From a bacterium (lineage in GTDB: Bacteria > 4484-113 > JAFGCY01), in contig JADZFO010000019.1 in the NCBI GenBank assembly GCA_020849855.1, positions 1 to 29,778 on the forward strand: a stretch of 29,778 bases of DNA, given 5' to 3'. A model generated the notes under the pieces. That model was not told the origin of the DNA, ran no database searches, and was given only the letters and a program-made list of their open reading frames with translations. Every line of letters starts with the position of its first letter. Position 1 is the stretch's first letter. Positions 6,950 through 14,919 of the stretch are shown here, piece after piece. The position numbers and the translations under genes are program-made.

Positions 6950-8203
6950 TCACGGCGTCACCATTACTGTGTTGTGCTCGTTCTCGTTGCTGATATCAGC
7001 CCACTGGTAGATCGCCTGGCTGCCGTCCTGGTAGTAAGTGCGGTTCACCTCGTCAAAGTCCAGGATGTCCAGCCGGTACTCCCCGGGGGCGGAGAACTCC
7101 AGATTGAAGTTGAAGAGCAGCCCGGCGGTGCCGGCCGGTGCGTCGCTGCCCCCAAGTGGAGTGATGTTGAAGTCGATGGCGCTGTAGTCCGGCGGCCAGC
7201 CTTCGATGACATTGTCCGGCACCAGCAGGTTGTCGCCAAGACCGAGGAAGCCAGCAGCCGGATTGACACTGGTCCAGATGCCATCGATGGTCTCCTGGTC
7301 CTTGTCCTCAGCCGGGTTCAGCGGCGGGTCGCCAGGCACCGGCGCGCCATAGTCGAGGCTGTTGGCCACGTACTTGCATCCCGGCGGGAAGAGAATACTG
7401 ACCCCGGTCATGAACTGGAATGGGTTGGCCAGCGGACCGGTGGCAACAACGACTTTGACTGTGTCGGCGACTGTGGCGTGGTCGATCAGCGGGATAGCAG
7501 CGAGGGTGTCGTTTGGCAGGACAAAGCCAGGAATTGTTATGGTGCCGGAGGTGTCGGTGTCGGTGCCACCGTTACCGTCGTAGGCAGTGAAAGTAGCAAC
7601 TCCGCTGGCACCAGCAATGATGTCTGTTGCGTGGAAAGTGAAGGCCGCGGTTCCGCCTTCAGGCAAACTCACTGAGAGCGGCGTGCAGTACAAGCCGCCG
7701 GTCGCACTGTCCAGGGATACCGTCGCCTCATCATAAGAGTCGCACCCTTCATGGCTGTCAACGGTAACCTCAACCAGCGGCCCGGCGACCTCGATGCTCT
7801 GGATGACCGGTGCTCTATTTCGTGCAGTCATAACATTAAGCGTCAATGTCGACCTAGTGCTCAGGCCCAAGGAGTCAATCACCTTAGCTTCAGCCGAAAA
7901 TGTAAATGGTACCGCTGTGTCTTTTATCCTGATCAGTGAGCTGAAACTGTTCGCGGAGGTTTGCGATTCATCCGTCTGGTCGGAAGCCCATCCGTAGTCA
8001 ATACTGACTTCAAAAGGAGCCGTGCCGCCCGTCCATTCCATACTGAAGGTTGCAGTGCAGCCACCAAACAACCCCACGGGATCCTCCGACTCAACCGTGA
8101 AGCTGGTAATCACCGGGCCGGTATCGGGCTGGGCCTTCGTGCCGATGTTGCGGGTGTCGCAGGCGCAGAGGCCGGCGATTAACAGCAAAACTGGGACAAG
8201 CAA
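6950..8203 (-). CDS. Ig/cohesin-like family lipoprotein, copy 4 of the row
   Basis: From the proposed TTG start at 8203 this is 417 residues. A short hydrophobic signal ends in the lipobox LCAC, followed by DTRNIGTKAQPDTGPVITSF. Two Ig/cadherin-like repeats follow (ending LNVMTARN and DTDTSGTITI), then the conserved C-terminal module with NPFQFMTGVSILFPPGC, SLDYGAP, DGIW, GDNLL, FNITPLGG, YYQDGSQAIYQWADISN. The longer frame up to 8338 runs through palindromic repeats and is unlikely to be coding as such. No Shine-Dalgarno precedes TTG 8203, so the start may have been damaged when the repeats moved in. The ends of the protein are nearly identical to the next copy (8335-9588), while the Ig-like middle is very different. 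Likely surface-exposed; function unknown. Confidence 0.72.
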   Translation of the reverse strand: MLVPVLLLIAGLCACDTRNIGTKAQPDTGPVITSFTVESEDPVGLFGGCTATFSMEWTGGTAPFEVSIDYGWASDQTDESQTSANSFSSLIRIKDTAVPFTFSAEAKVIDSLGLSTRSTLTLNVMTARNRAPVIQSIEVAGPLVEVTVDSHEGCDSYDEATVSLDSATGGLYCTPLSVSLPEGGTAAFTFHATDIIAGASGVATFTAYDGNGGTDTDTSGTITIPGFVLPNDTLAAIPLIDHATVADTVKVVVATGPLANPFQFMTGVSILFPPGCKYVANSLDYGAPVPGDPPLNPAEDKDQETIDGIWTSVNPAAGFLGLGDNLLVPDNVIEGWPPDYSAIDFNITPLGGSDAPAGTAGLLFNFNLEFSAPGEYRLDILDFDEVNRTYYQDGSQAIYQWADISNENEHNTVMVTP

Positions 8204-8211
8204 GTGAAGAC

Positions 8212-8306
8212 GGGCGCACGTCCGTGCGCCCTTACAAGAGGGGCCACAAAGGCCGGGCGCACGCTGTGCGCCACGACACCCAGTATGGGCGCACATCCGT
8301 GCGCCC
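8212..8306. repeat. Cluster of three REP-like palindromes, type B
   Basis: Three hairpins built on GGGCGCAC/GTGCGCCC lie at 8212-8231 (9-bp arms, 2-nt loop), 8255-8273 and 8287-8306. Between the first and second is GGGGCCACAAAGGCC, which matches the tail of the type A palindrome. They fill the gap between two lipoprotein genes. Confidence 0.75.
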
Positions 8307-8334
8307 CTACCTGCTGGATTGCCGTGTTTGCACA

Positions 8335-9588
8335 TCACGGCGTCACCGTTACTGTGTTGTGCTCGTTTTCGTTGCTGATATCAGCCCACTGGTAGATAGC
8401 CTGGCTGCCGTCCTGGTAGTAAGTGCGGTTCACCTCATCGAACAGCAGGATGTCCAGCTGGTACACCCCAGGGGCGGAGAATTCAAGGTTGAAGTTGAAG
8501 AGCAGCCCGGCGGTGCCGGCCGGTGCGTCGCCGCCCCCAAGTGGAGTGATGTTGAAGTCGATGGCGCTGTAGTCCGGCGGCCAGCCTGCGATGACTTTGT
8601 CCGGCACCAGCAGGTTGTCGCCAAGACCGAGGAATCCTGAAGCCGGATAGACAGTGGTCCAGATGCCGTCGACGCTTTCCTGGTCCTTGTCCGCAGCCGG
8701 GTTAAGGCCAGGGTCGCCAGGCACCGGCGCGCCATAGTCGAGGCTGTTGGCCACGTACTTGCATCCCGGCGGGAAGAGAATACTGACGCCGGTCATGAAC
8801 TGGAAGGGGTTGGCGGTAGGGCCAGTGGCGATAACGACTTTGACCGTGTCGGCGACTGTGGCGTGGTCGATCAGCGGGACAGCAGCGAGGGTGTCGTCGG
8901 GAAGATAGAAAGGCTCGACGGTGATGGTGCCGGAGGTGTCGGTGTCGGTGCAGTCCTCGTCTGACAGCGTGAACGTGGCAGTACCAGTTCCACCCGCAAA
9001 CAGGTCGCCGGCCTCGAAGGTAAACACGGCGTCAATACTGGAGCTTTCTGAATCTACTCTTTCGGGATGGCCAACGAGTCCGCCGGTAACTGAATCCAAG
9101 GTCACTGAAACCTTGTCGCCATCGGAATCGTATCCTGATACGGTGACTTGATTTCCGACAACGGAAATGCCGTCAATTGCAAAACCATCGCATGGCCCCC
9201 TCAGGGCGCCGACGTTAAAGGCCAGCGTTGCTGGCTGTCCAAAGCCATTTGCGTCAGTCACGGTGGCGACAGCAGTGAATGACTGTGCCGCAGCCAGATT
9301 GACCAGCGTTCGCGTGACAGCGAAGGGCGAAGATGCAGGCTGCGATTCCACACTTGGCAGTGCAGCGCCGCCAAAGTCCAGACTGATACTGTAGGGTGCG
9401 GTGCCGCCTTCCCATTTCACCTTGAATGTAGCGTCCAAATCGCCAAACAGACCTGCCGGATCCTCTGGCGTCACCGTGAAGCTGGTTATCACCGGCCCGG
9501 TATCAGGCTGGGCCTTCGTGCCGATGTTGCGGGTGTCGCAGGCGCAGAGGCTGGTGGTCAACAGGATGGCAAGCGCCAGTAGAGACAT
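8335..9588 (-). CDS. Ig/cohesin-like family lipoprotein, copy 3 of the row
   Basis: This is 417 residues from ATG 9588, which has CGAGG just upstream. The frame is open to 9900, but that extension runs through repeats and lacks signal-peptide character. Signal MSLLALAILLTTSLCAC gives a lipidated Cys17, then DTRNIGTKAQPDTGPV as in copy 4. Repeat 1 (ATFKVKWEGGTAPYSISLDFGG) and repeat 2 (VTVSGYDSDGDKVSVTLDSVTGGL, ending DTDTSGTITV) look like Ig or cadherin-type sandwiches. The C-terminal 190 residues are about nine-tenths identical to copy 4 by eye. It is separated from its upstream neighbour by 257 bp containing palindromes, so it may have its own transcript. Function unknown; predicted to be anchored in the envelope. 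Confidence 0.82.
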   Translation of the reverse strand: MSLLALAILLTTSLCACDTRNIGTKAQPDTGPVITSFTVTPEDPAGLFGDLDATFKVKWEGGTAPYSISLDFGGAALPSVESQPASSPFAVTRTLVNLAAAQSFTAVATVTDANGFGQPATLAFNVGALRGPCDGFAIDGISVVGNQVTVSGYDSDGDKVSVTLDSVTGGLVGHPERVDSESSSIDAVFTFEAGDLFAGGTGTATFTLSDEDCTDTDTSGTITVEPFYLPDDTLAAVPLIDHATVADTVKVVIATGPTANPFQFMTGVSILFPPGCKYVANSLDYGAPVPGDPGLNPAADKDQESVDGIWTTVYPASGFLGLGDNLLVPDKVIAGWPPDYSAIDFNITPLGGGDAPAGTAGLLFNFNLEFSAPGVYQLDILLFDEVNRTYYQDGSQAIYQWADISNENEHNTVTVTP

Positions 9589-9770
9589 CAACCTCGGTCC
9601 AGTGCCGCTTGTAGAAATTTCCGATCCAACAGGAGACGCAGAGGCATGGAGAGAATGGAGGGCGGCAGACCTGGGAGTGGGCCTTAGCGCAGCGGGCCTC
9701 AGCAGCGCGGGCGTTCCCACCCGCAAGCCGCTGTTCGCGGGCAGGCATGCCTGTTCTGCTGTCTGTGCTT

Positions 9771-9820
9771 CCCCGCACTGCCGTGCGGGGCCACAAGATC
9801 CGGGCACACGCTGTGCGCCC
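9771..9820. repeat. REP-like palindromes, type A followed by type B
   Basis: The type A hairpin (9771-9790) is followed by CCACAAGATCC and a type B hairpin GGGCACAC-GCT-GTGCGCCC (9802-9820, one mismatch). They lie between the lipoprotein genes at 8335 and 9846. Confidence 0.75.
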
Positions 9821-9845
9821 CTACGCATTAGCCAGGCGCTTATGC

Positions 9846-11126
9846 TCACGGCGTCACCGTCACTGTGGCCTGACTGATGCTGTTGCTGATGTCGCCCCAC
9901 TGGTGGTCCTGGCCCAGGCTGTCCTCATAGTAGGTCCGCTTATAGCCGTCTTCAAGCAGGAAGCCAAGCCTGTAGCTGCCCGGCTGGGTGAAGCGCAGGC
10001 GGAAGTTGAACAGGATGCCGGAGGTCCCGGCCGGCGCATCCTGTCCGCCCAGCGGCGTGATGTTGAAGTCAATCGCGCTGGCGCCGGTGTGCGGCGCGGG
10101 CAGCTCAGTATCCGGTGGCAGCAGGTTATCGCCCACCGGCAGGAAGCCCGCCGTCGGTGCGACTGTTGTCCAGATGCCGTCTACGGTGGTCTGGTCGGCG
10201 CTGAAGTCCGGGTTCAGCGGGCTGACGCCGGGGGGCGGCGCGCCAAAGTCCAGGCTGCCAGGCACATATTCGCAGCCTGGCGGGAAGACCACGCTGACAC
10301 CGCTCATGAACTGGAAGGGGTTGGCCAGTACACCGGCAGCGACAAGGACCAGCACTGTGTCATCGACACTGGCCGAAGTGGCCAGCGGGAAGGCTCCCAG
10401 ACTATCGACCGGCGCAGGGTTGAAGGAGATCGATATCGTGCCTGAGGTGGCAGTGTCGCTGCCGCCGCGCGCATCGGTGGCGCTGAAGGTGGCGGTCCCG
10501 GAGCCGCCGGCAAAGAAATCGGCGGCGCTGAAGAAGAAGTCCGCTGAGCCCGAGCCTTCGGCAATCAGCACATCCTCAGTCAGCGAAACGATACTGCCGC
10601 TGACGAAGTCCACACCAAGCGTGACATCCTCGCCATCCGGGTCACTGACAGTCACAGTGACAACAGCGTCTTGCACAACCATCGAGTCAATGCTGGGCGG
10701 GTTATTGGGCGTCGGCTGTACGGTGAAGGTAAGCGTCTGAGGTCCACTTGCAGTACCTGCACGGCCTGTCACTATGGCCGTCGCGGAGAAGGTCTGAGGA
10801 GATTCAAGGTCGACCAGGCTAACCGTGGTGCTGAAAGGCGAACCGTCGGATGGCGCATTCTCCAGGTTGGGGCTGGAACAGCCACCAAAGTCAATCGAGA
10901 CTTCGTAAGGATTGAATTCCGATCTGAACTCGACCGTGAACCTGGCCTGGCCACCGCCCTGAAGTTCAGGCGAGCCGATAGGTTCGACACTGAATTGAGT
11001 AATCTGGATCAGATCAACGGCAGGCAAAGGTCCGCCAACATTCAGAGTATCGCGGCAGCCTGCCAGCAGTGCTGCGGCGACGCAGAGCACGATTGAAAGT
11101 GATGCCATCCCCGGCCTGCTGATCAT
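9846..11126 (-). CDS. Ig/cohesin-like family lipoprotein, copy 2 of the row
   Basis: This is 426 residues from ATG 11126, which overlaps the TGA of the preceding gene in an ATGA. The start at 11180 allowed by the frame would be a GTG inside that gene and is rejected. Signal peptide MASLSIVLCVAAALLAGC gives a clear lipobox LAGC, then RDTLNVGGPLP. Two Ig-like repeats follow (second: VTVTVSDPDGEDVTLGVDF, ending DTATSGTISI), then the C-terminal module with NPFQFMSGVSVVFPPGC, SLDFGAPPPG, DGIWTTV, GDNLLPPDTELP, IDFNITPLGGQDAPAG, SYRLGFLLEDGYKRTYY and HQWGDISN. The ATGA overlap suggests translational coupling with copy 1. Exported lipoprotein of unknown function. Confidence 0.85.
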   Translation of the reverse strand: MISRPGMASLSIVLCVAAALLAGCRDTLNVGGPLPAVDLIQITQFSVEPIGSPELQGGGQARFTVEFRSEFNPYEVSIDFGGCSSPNLENAPSDGSPFSTTVSLVDLESPQTFSATAIVTGRAGTASGPQTLTFTVQPTPNNPPSIDSMVVQDAVVTVTVSDPDGEDVTLGVDFVSGSIVSLTEDVLIAEGSGSADFFFSAADFFAGGSGTATFSATDARGGSDTATSGTISISFNPAPVDSLGAFPLATSASVDDTVLVLVAAGVLANPFQFMSGVSVVFPPGCEYVPGSLDFGAPPPGVSPLNPDFSADQTTVDGIWTTVAPTAGFLPVGDNLLPPDTELPAPHTGASAIDFNITPLGGQDAPAGTSGILFNFRLRFTQPGSYRLGFLLEDGYKRTYYEDSLGQDHQWGDISNSISQATVTVTP

Positions 11127-12391
11127 GACTGCTGCACCGTCACAGTAGTCTGGAGAATGCTGTTGCTGATGTCGGCCCACTGATAGACAGCCTGCGTGCT
11201 GTCCTGGTAGTAGGTGCGGTTGACTTCATCGAAGAGCAGGAAATCCAGCTTGTAGCTGCCCGGTGCGGAAAACTCGAGGTTGAAGTTGAACAGAATGCCC
11301 GAAGTTCCTGCCGGGGCGTCGCTGCCGCCCAGCGGCGTGATGTTGAAATCAATCGCGCTGGAACCGCTGAAGGGGGCCGGCAGGCTGGTGTCAGGCGTCA
11401 GCAGGTTGTCGCCGACGCCAAGGAAACCGGAGGCCGGGTTGACCACGGCCCAGATGCCGTCGGCGGTCTCCTGATCCTTGTCCTCCACCGGGTTGAGACG
11501 CGGGTCGCCGGCGACCGGCGCGCCAAAGTCATAGCTGTTGGCGCTGTAGCCGCAGCCCGGCGGGAAGACGATGCTTACGCCGGTCATGAACTGGAAGGGG
11601 TTGGCAACAGGGCCGGTGGCGACAACGACCTTGACGGTATCGGCCGTACCGGCCGAAGTTACCAGTGGAATGGCGGCGATCGCGTCGAGGGCCGGGCCGA
11701 TGGCACCGATCACAATCGTGGCGGATGTCTCCGTGTCCGTGCCGCCATTGCCGTCGTCCGCGGTGAAGGTGGCGGTACCACTGCCGCCAGTAAAGATGTC
11801 GGCGGCAGAGAAGCTGAAGTCGCCAGAACCGGTCACGCTTGAGGGAGTGCCTGACAGGCCGCCAGTCGCAGAGTCTAGCCTAATGGTCACTTCATCGCCG
11901 TCCGCATCGCTCGCGCTGGCTGTGACGACACTCCCGGCGACGGACAGGGTCAGTTCAGGAGCGATATTGCGGGTCGCGCCGACGCTGAAGGTTAGTGTTA
12001 TAGGGTTGCCGGTAATGCCGGTTGCGTCGGTCACCCGCGCGGTGGCAGTGAAGGACTGCGCGGCAGCCAGGTCCACAAGGGTAACCGTGGTGCTGTAGGG
12101 ACTGGTGGCCGGCACGCCGGAGATGTTCGGTGCTGCCGCTCCCCCAAAGTCAATGTTGACAGTATAAGGCGCCCTGCCGTTCTGGAAGGCGACCGTGAAT
12201 GTCGCTTCCTCATTGCCGAACAGGCCAGCCGAATCAGCAGGAGTGACGGTGAATGAAGTGATCTGGCTACCCCAGGGAGGGCTGAATCCGCCACCCACAT
12301 TCAGCGTATCACAGCCGCCGACGAGTGAAAGGACGCAGGCTGCTACAACTGCAATCATGCAGCGCATCAATACATTACAGCGCAGGCCCAT
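11123..12391 (-). CDS. Ig/cohesin-like family lipoprotein, copy 1 (operon head)
   Basis: A 422-residue protein starting at ATG 12391 with GGAGG about 6 nt upstream. The signal peptide ends LVGGC, followed by DTLNVGGGF. Repeat 1 (ATFTVAFQNGRAPYTVNIDFGG) and repeat 2 (VVTASASDADGDEVTIRLDSATGGL, ending DTETSATIVI) precede the C-terminal module: AIPLVTSAGTADTVKVVVATGP, NPFQFMTGVSIVFPPGC, DGIW, GDNLLTPDTSLPAPFSGSSAIDF, SYKLDFLLFDEVNRTYY and QWADISNS. It is the closest tandem relative of the isolated copy at 22145. A TATACT hexamer at 12434-12439 on the minus strand may be its -10 box, but no good -35 is visible. Its stop overlaps the next start (ATGA). Likely surface or periplasmic face of a membrane; function unknown. 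Confidence 0.88.
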   Translation of the reverse strand: MGLRCNVLMRCMIAVVAACVLSLVGGCDTLNVGGGFSPPWGSQITSFTVTPADSAGLFGNEEATFTVAFQNGRAPYTVNIDFGGAAAPNISGVPATSPYSTTVTLVDLAAAQSFTATARVTDATGITGNPITLTFSVGATRNIAPELTLSVAGSVVTASASDADGDEVTIRLDSATGGLSGTPSSVTGSGDFSFSAADIFTGGSGTATFTADDGNGGTDTETSATIVIGAIGPALDAIAAIPLVTSAGTADTVKVVVATGPVANPFQFMTGVSIVFPPGCGYSANSYDFGAPVAGDPRLNPVEDKDQETADGIWAVVNPASGFLGVGDNLLTPDTSLPAPFSGSSAIDFNITPLGGSDAPAGTSGILFNFNLEFSAPGSYKLDFLLFDEVNRTYYQDSTQAVYQWADISNSILQTTVTVQQS

Positions 12392-12590
12392 GGCCCACCT
12401 CCGAGATCAATTTCAACCGGCTCGCCTGAGAAAAGTATAACGCGCTGCGGGAGGGGCAGACATAGCTGGCGTCAGTTACACCAGGCTGCTGGCGCTTCAG
12501 GTTTTGCCGACGTAGCAGGGCGCTTCGGGCGTCTGGCGCAGGCAGTACGCCCCGGCTCAGCACTCAGCACTGACAGATGCTGCGCTGCTG

Positions 12591-13343
12591 CTAAGTCCCC
12601 TTGCGCTGCAGCATCTGCGCCGGCCAGAGGCGGCTGAGGTTGCTTTGCGCCGTCCAGAGCAGCAGTCCCAGCAGCGCCAGCTGGGCCAGGAAGTAGAGCC
12701 ACCAGGGCATGGAGGTGAAGAAGATCAGCATCGGGCTGAGGTTCAGGATGCCCGCCGCCAGCAGGGCCAGCAGGGCCATGATGGCCTCGTTGCGGAAGAG
12801 CCCGGTCAGCAGGATGGCGCAGAGGATGGCCTGGTTAAGCAGGATGCTCAGCGCCGCGCCAAGGACCAGTGAGGCGGGCAGCAGCAGGCCGCCCTGGGCG
12901 CTGCGCTGCGGCTCGACCAGGAAGGCATAGGCGCCCAGCAGGGCGAGGAAGGCCACTACCGGCGGCGCCAGCAGGCCCTGGAGCTGCAGGAATAGCCCGC
13001 TGACCAGCTCCGCCGGGCGCAGGCGGCTGATGCGCAGCATGTCCAGGGTGCCGGCCCGGCGCAGGCCGGATAGCTCGTAGTAGGCGACGAAGATCGTTGT
13101 AAAGCCATAGACCGAGACAAAGAAGAAGAACATCGTCGGCAGGCCCAGGTACTCGCCCAGATAGTCCCGTACGTCGTCCACATTCGAGACCAGCAGCTGC
13201 AGGCCGAGGGGCAGAGCCAGCGCGCAGATCCAGGCGAAGAGGTAGAGGTTGTTGACCCGCGCCATGCGGCGGGCCAGACCGGCCAGGGCTCCGCGCCCGT
13301 CGACATCTGTTTCAAAGCTCTTCAGCATGACTGCCATAACCAT
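12591..13343 (-). CDS. ABC-2-type permease-like integral membrane protein
   Basis: A 250-residue protein with about six hydrophobic segments (roughly 32-53, 69-88, 120-145, 155-185, 190-215, 218-240). The loop LRRAGTLDMLRISRLRPAEL (about 94-113) resembles the ABC-2 permease motif in which GTL(E/D)xL...LRPxE precedes a gate helix. Such permeases export lipids, polysaccharides or drugs with an ATPase partner, but no ATPase gene is adjacent, so the substrate and even transporter activity are uncertain. I chose ATG 13343, with AAAGGAGG 15 nt upstream; ATG 13337 and 13328 are alternatives. The open frame to 13466 would overlap the divergent aminopeptidase gene and is rejected. It is transcribed divergently from the M24 peptidase across a 70-bp gap. 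Confidence 0.7.
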   Translation of the reverse strand: MVMAVMLKSFETDVDGRGALAGLARRMARVNNLYLFAWICALALPLGLQLLVSNVDDVRDYLGEYLGLPTMFFFFVSVYGFTTIFVAYYELSGLRRAGTLDMLRISRLRPAELVSGLFLQLQGLLAPPVVAFLALLGAYAFLVEPQRSAQGGLLLPASLVLGAALSILLNQAILCAILLTGLFRNEAIMALLALLAAGILNLSPMLIFFTSMPWWLYFLAQLALLGLLLWTAQSNLSRLWPAQMLQRKGT

Positions 13344-13413
13344 AGTACTTGCAGACCGCCTCCTTTGATTCAAGCCCTGAGCTATAGTCGCCGCGAGGCG
13401 GCCGGAGGAAAGC

Positions 13414-14490
13414 ATGCGAGACAAGCGGATTGAGTTGCTGCGCGAACGAATGGCCCGCGAGGGCACGGACGCCCTGCTGGTGAGCAGCCTGCCGAATGTG
13501 TTCTATCTCAGCGGCTTCAGCGGCTCTACCGCCGCCCTGCTGCTGAGCGAACGGGAGCAGCTCTTCTTCGCCGACTTCCGTTACCACGGCCGCGTGCGCC
13601 AGGAGGCCGGGCCGGCCTGGGAGATCATTGACAGCTCGGCCAGCCCGCTGCGCGAGCTGCTGCCGGCCACGGCCAGCGCCCGCGGGCTGACGCGCATCGC
13701 CCTGGAGGCGGAGCACCTCAGCCTGGCCAGCTATCTGGAACTGCAGAAGGCCGGCGGCGCGGAGTACATCCCCGGCCGCGGCTGGATCGAGGAGCTGCGC
13801 CGCGTGAAGGACGAGACTGAACTGGCCACCCTGCAGGCGGCCGAGAGCCTGGGCGAGCGGATCTACAGCGAGCTGCTGCCGCTGATCGGCCCGGACACCC
13901 GCGAGGCCGACCTGGCCGCGGAGATCGAGTACCGCGCGCGGCGCTATGGCGCCAGCGCCTGCAGCTTCAGCCCGATCATCGCCAGTGGGGTGAACAGCAG
14001 CAAGCCGCATGCCGGCTACAGCAGCGAGAAGCTGGTGCCCGGAGCGCCGCTGACGATTGACCTAGGCGTGGTGCTGGACGGCTACTGCAGCGACATGACG
14101 CGCACTGTGTTTTACAAGGACTGCCCGCCGAAGTGGGAGCAGATTTACAAGCTGGTGGACCTGGCGCAGCGCACGGCCTTTGAGAAGCTGCGGCCGGGGG
14201 TTACCGGCCGCGACGGCGATGGCTATGCCCGCGAGGTGATCGAGGCCGCCGGCTTTGGCGAATTCTTCGGCCATGGTCTGGGGCATGGCGTCGGCATACA
14301 GATCCACGAGAGCCCGCGGCTGAGCCAGGCCGAGGCGCGGATCCTGGAGCCCGGCAATGTGACCAGCCTGGAGCCGGGGATCTATTTCCCAGGCGAGGGC
14401 GGCGTGCGGATCGAGAACCTGATCTGGTTCACCGCTGACGGCGTGCGCAGCTTCAACCAGCTTGGCACGGAGCTGACGGTGGTGGGCTGA
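13414..14490 (+). CDS. M24-family metallopeptidase, Xaa-Pro aminopeptidase-like
   Basis: A 358-residue cytoplasmic peptidase with a creatinase-like N-domain (about 1-130) and a pita-bread catalytic domain (about 135-350). The five metal ligands are recognisable: D216 and D227 in TIDLGVVLDGYCSDMTRT, H291 in GHGLGHGVG, E320 in SLEPGIYFP and E334 in GVRIEN. H298 in the IHES motif completes the active site. It should remove an N-terminal residue preceding proline from peptides, using two Mn or Co ions. ATG 13414 has GGAGGAAAGC directly upstream. The length fits PepQ/YpdF-type enzymes rather than the longer PepP. It is followed by ribosomal protein L31 after 119 bp, which contains a possible -10 (TATCAT, 14544-14549) for the next gene. 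Confidence 0.92.
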   Translation: MRDKRIELLRERMAREGTDALLVSSLPNVFYLSGFSGSTAALLLSEREQLFFADFRYHGRVRQEAGPAWEIIDSSASPLRELLPATASARGLTRIALEAEHLSLASYLELQKAGGAEYIPGRGWIEELRRVKDETELATLQAAESLGERIYSELLPLIGPDTREADLAAEIEYRARRYGASACSFSPIIASGVNSSKPHAGYSSEKLVPGAPLTIDLGVVLDGYCSDMTRTVFYKDCPPKWEQIYKLVDLAQRTAFEKLRPGVTGRDGDGYAREVIEAAGFGEFFGHGLGHGVGIQIHESPRLSQAEARILEPGNVTSLEPGIYFPGEGGVRIENLIWFTADGVRSFNQLGTELTVVG

Positions 14491-14609
14491 GTCGCGGCCC
14501 ATCCACTGCACGCCCGATTAGGTGAATCCGGCGCTGCCTGTGGTATCATCTGCGTCCGCCTGCCGCGTAGACTCGCGCGGCAAACACAGGCGAGCCAAGG
14601 GGTTTTGAT

Positions 14610-14855
14610 ATGCGCGAGGGAATCCATCCCAAGGTCAAGGAAATTGCCGTCAAGTGCCTTTGCGGCAACACCTTCCAGACTCTGTCCGTGCGCGATTCCA
14701 TCAGTGTGGAAGTCTGCAGCATGTGCCATCCCTTCTTCACCGGCCAGAAGCGCGTGGTTGACACCGCCGGCCGCGTGGAGCGCTTCATCAACCGTGCCGG
14801 CAAGGCTGGCGGAGCGGCCAGCTACGGCCAGAAGGTCAAGCCCAAGAAGGGCTAA
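14610..14855 (+). CDS. rpmE: 50S ribosomal protein L31, zinc-binding type
   Basis: The 81 residues match L31: MREGIHPKVKE at the start and VEVCSMCHPFFTGQKRVVDTAGRVERF in the core. Zinc ligands are Cys16, Cys18 (CLC) and Cys36, Cys39 (CSMC), so this is the zinc-containing C+ form. L31 bridges the large and small ribosomal subunits. AAGGGG lies 7 nt before ATG 14610. It leads a housekeeping row with yqhQ and prfA-prmC, an order found in many bacteria. Confidence 0.97.
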   Translation: MREGIHPKVKEIAVKCLCGNTFQTLSVRDSISVEVCSMCHPFFTGQKRVVDTAGRVERFINRAGKAGGAASYGQKVKPKKG

Positions 14856-14919
14856 GGCTGAAGCGGCCGGATAAGCGGCCACAGCCTGCAGCTTCAATCC
14901 AGTTTCCATTGGAAGGACT

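Noticed and set aside
8204-8338. N-terminal extension of the lipoprotein gene at 6950
   Set aside because: The stretch is made of palindromic repeats (8212-8306) and gives Cys/Arg-rich nonsense ahead of the hydrophobic signal core.
9589-9900. N-terminal extension of the lipoprotein gene at 8335
   Set aside because: The extra 104 residues run through REP-like palindromes and the end of the next gene; the real signal peptide starts at ATG 9588.
13344-13466. Extended start of the ABC-2-like permease at 13466
   Set aside because: It would overlap the start of the divergent M24 peptidase gene, and the added residues are Arg/Ser-rich without membrane character.
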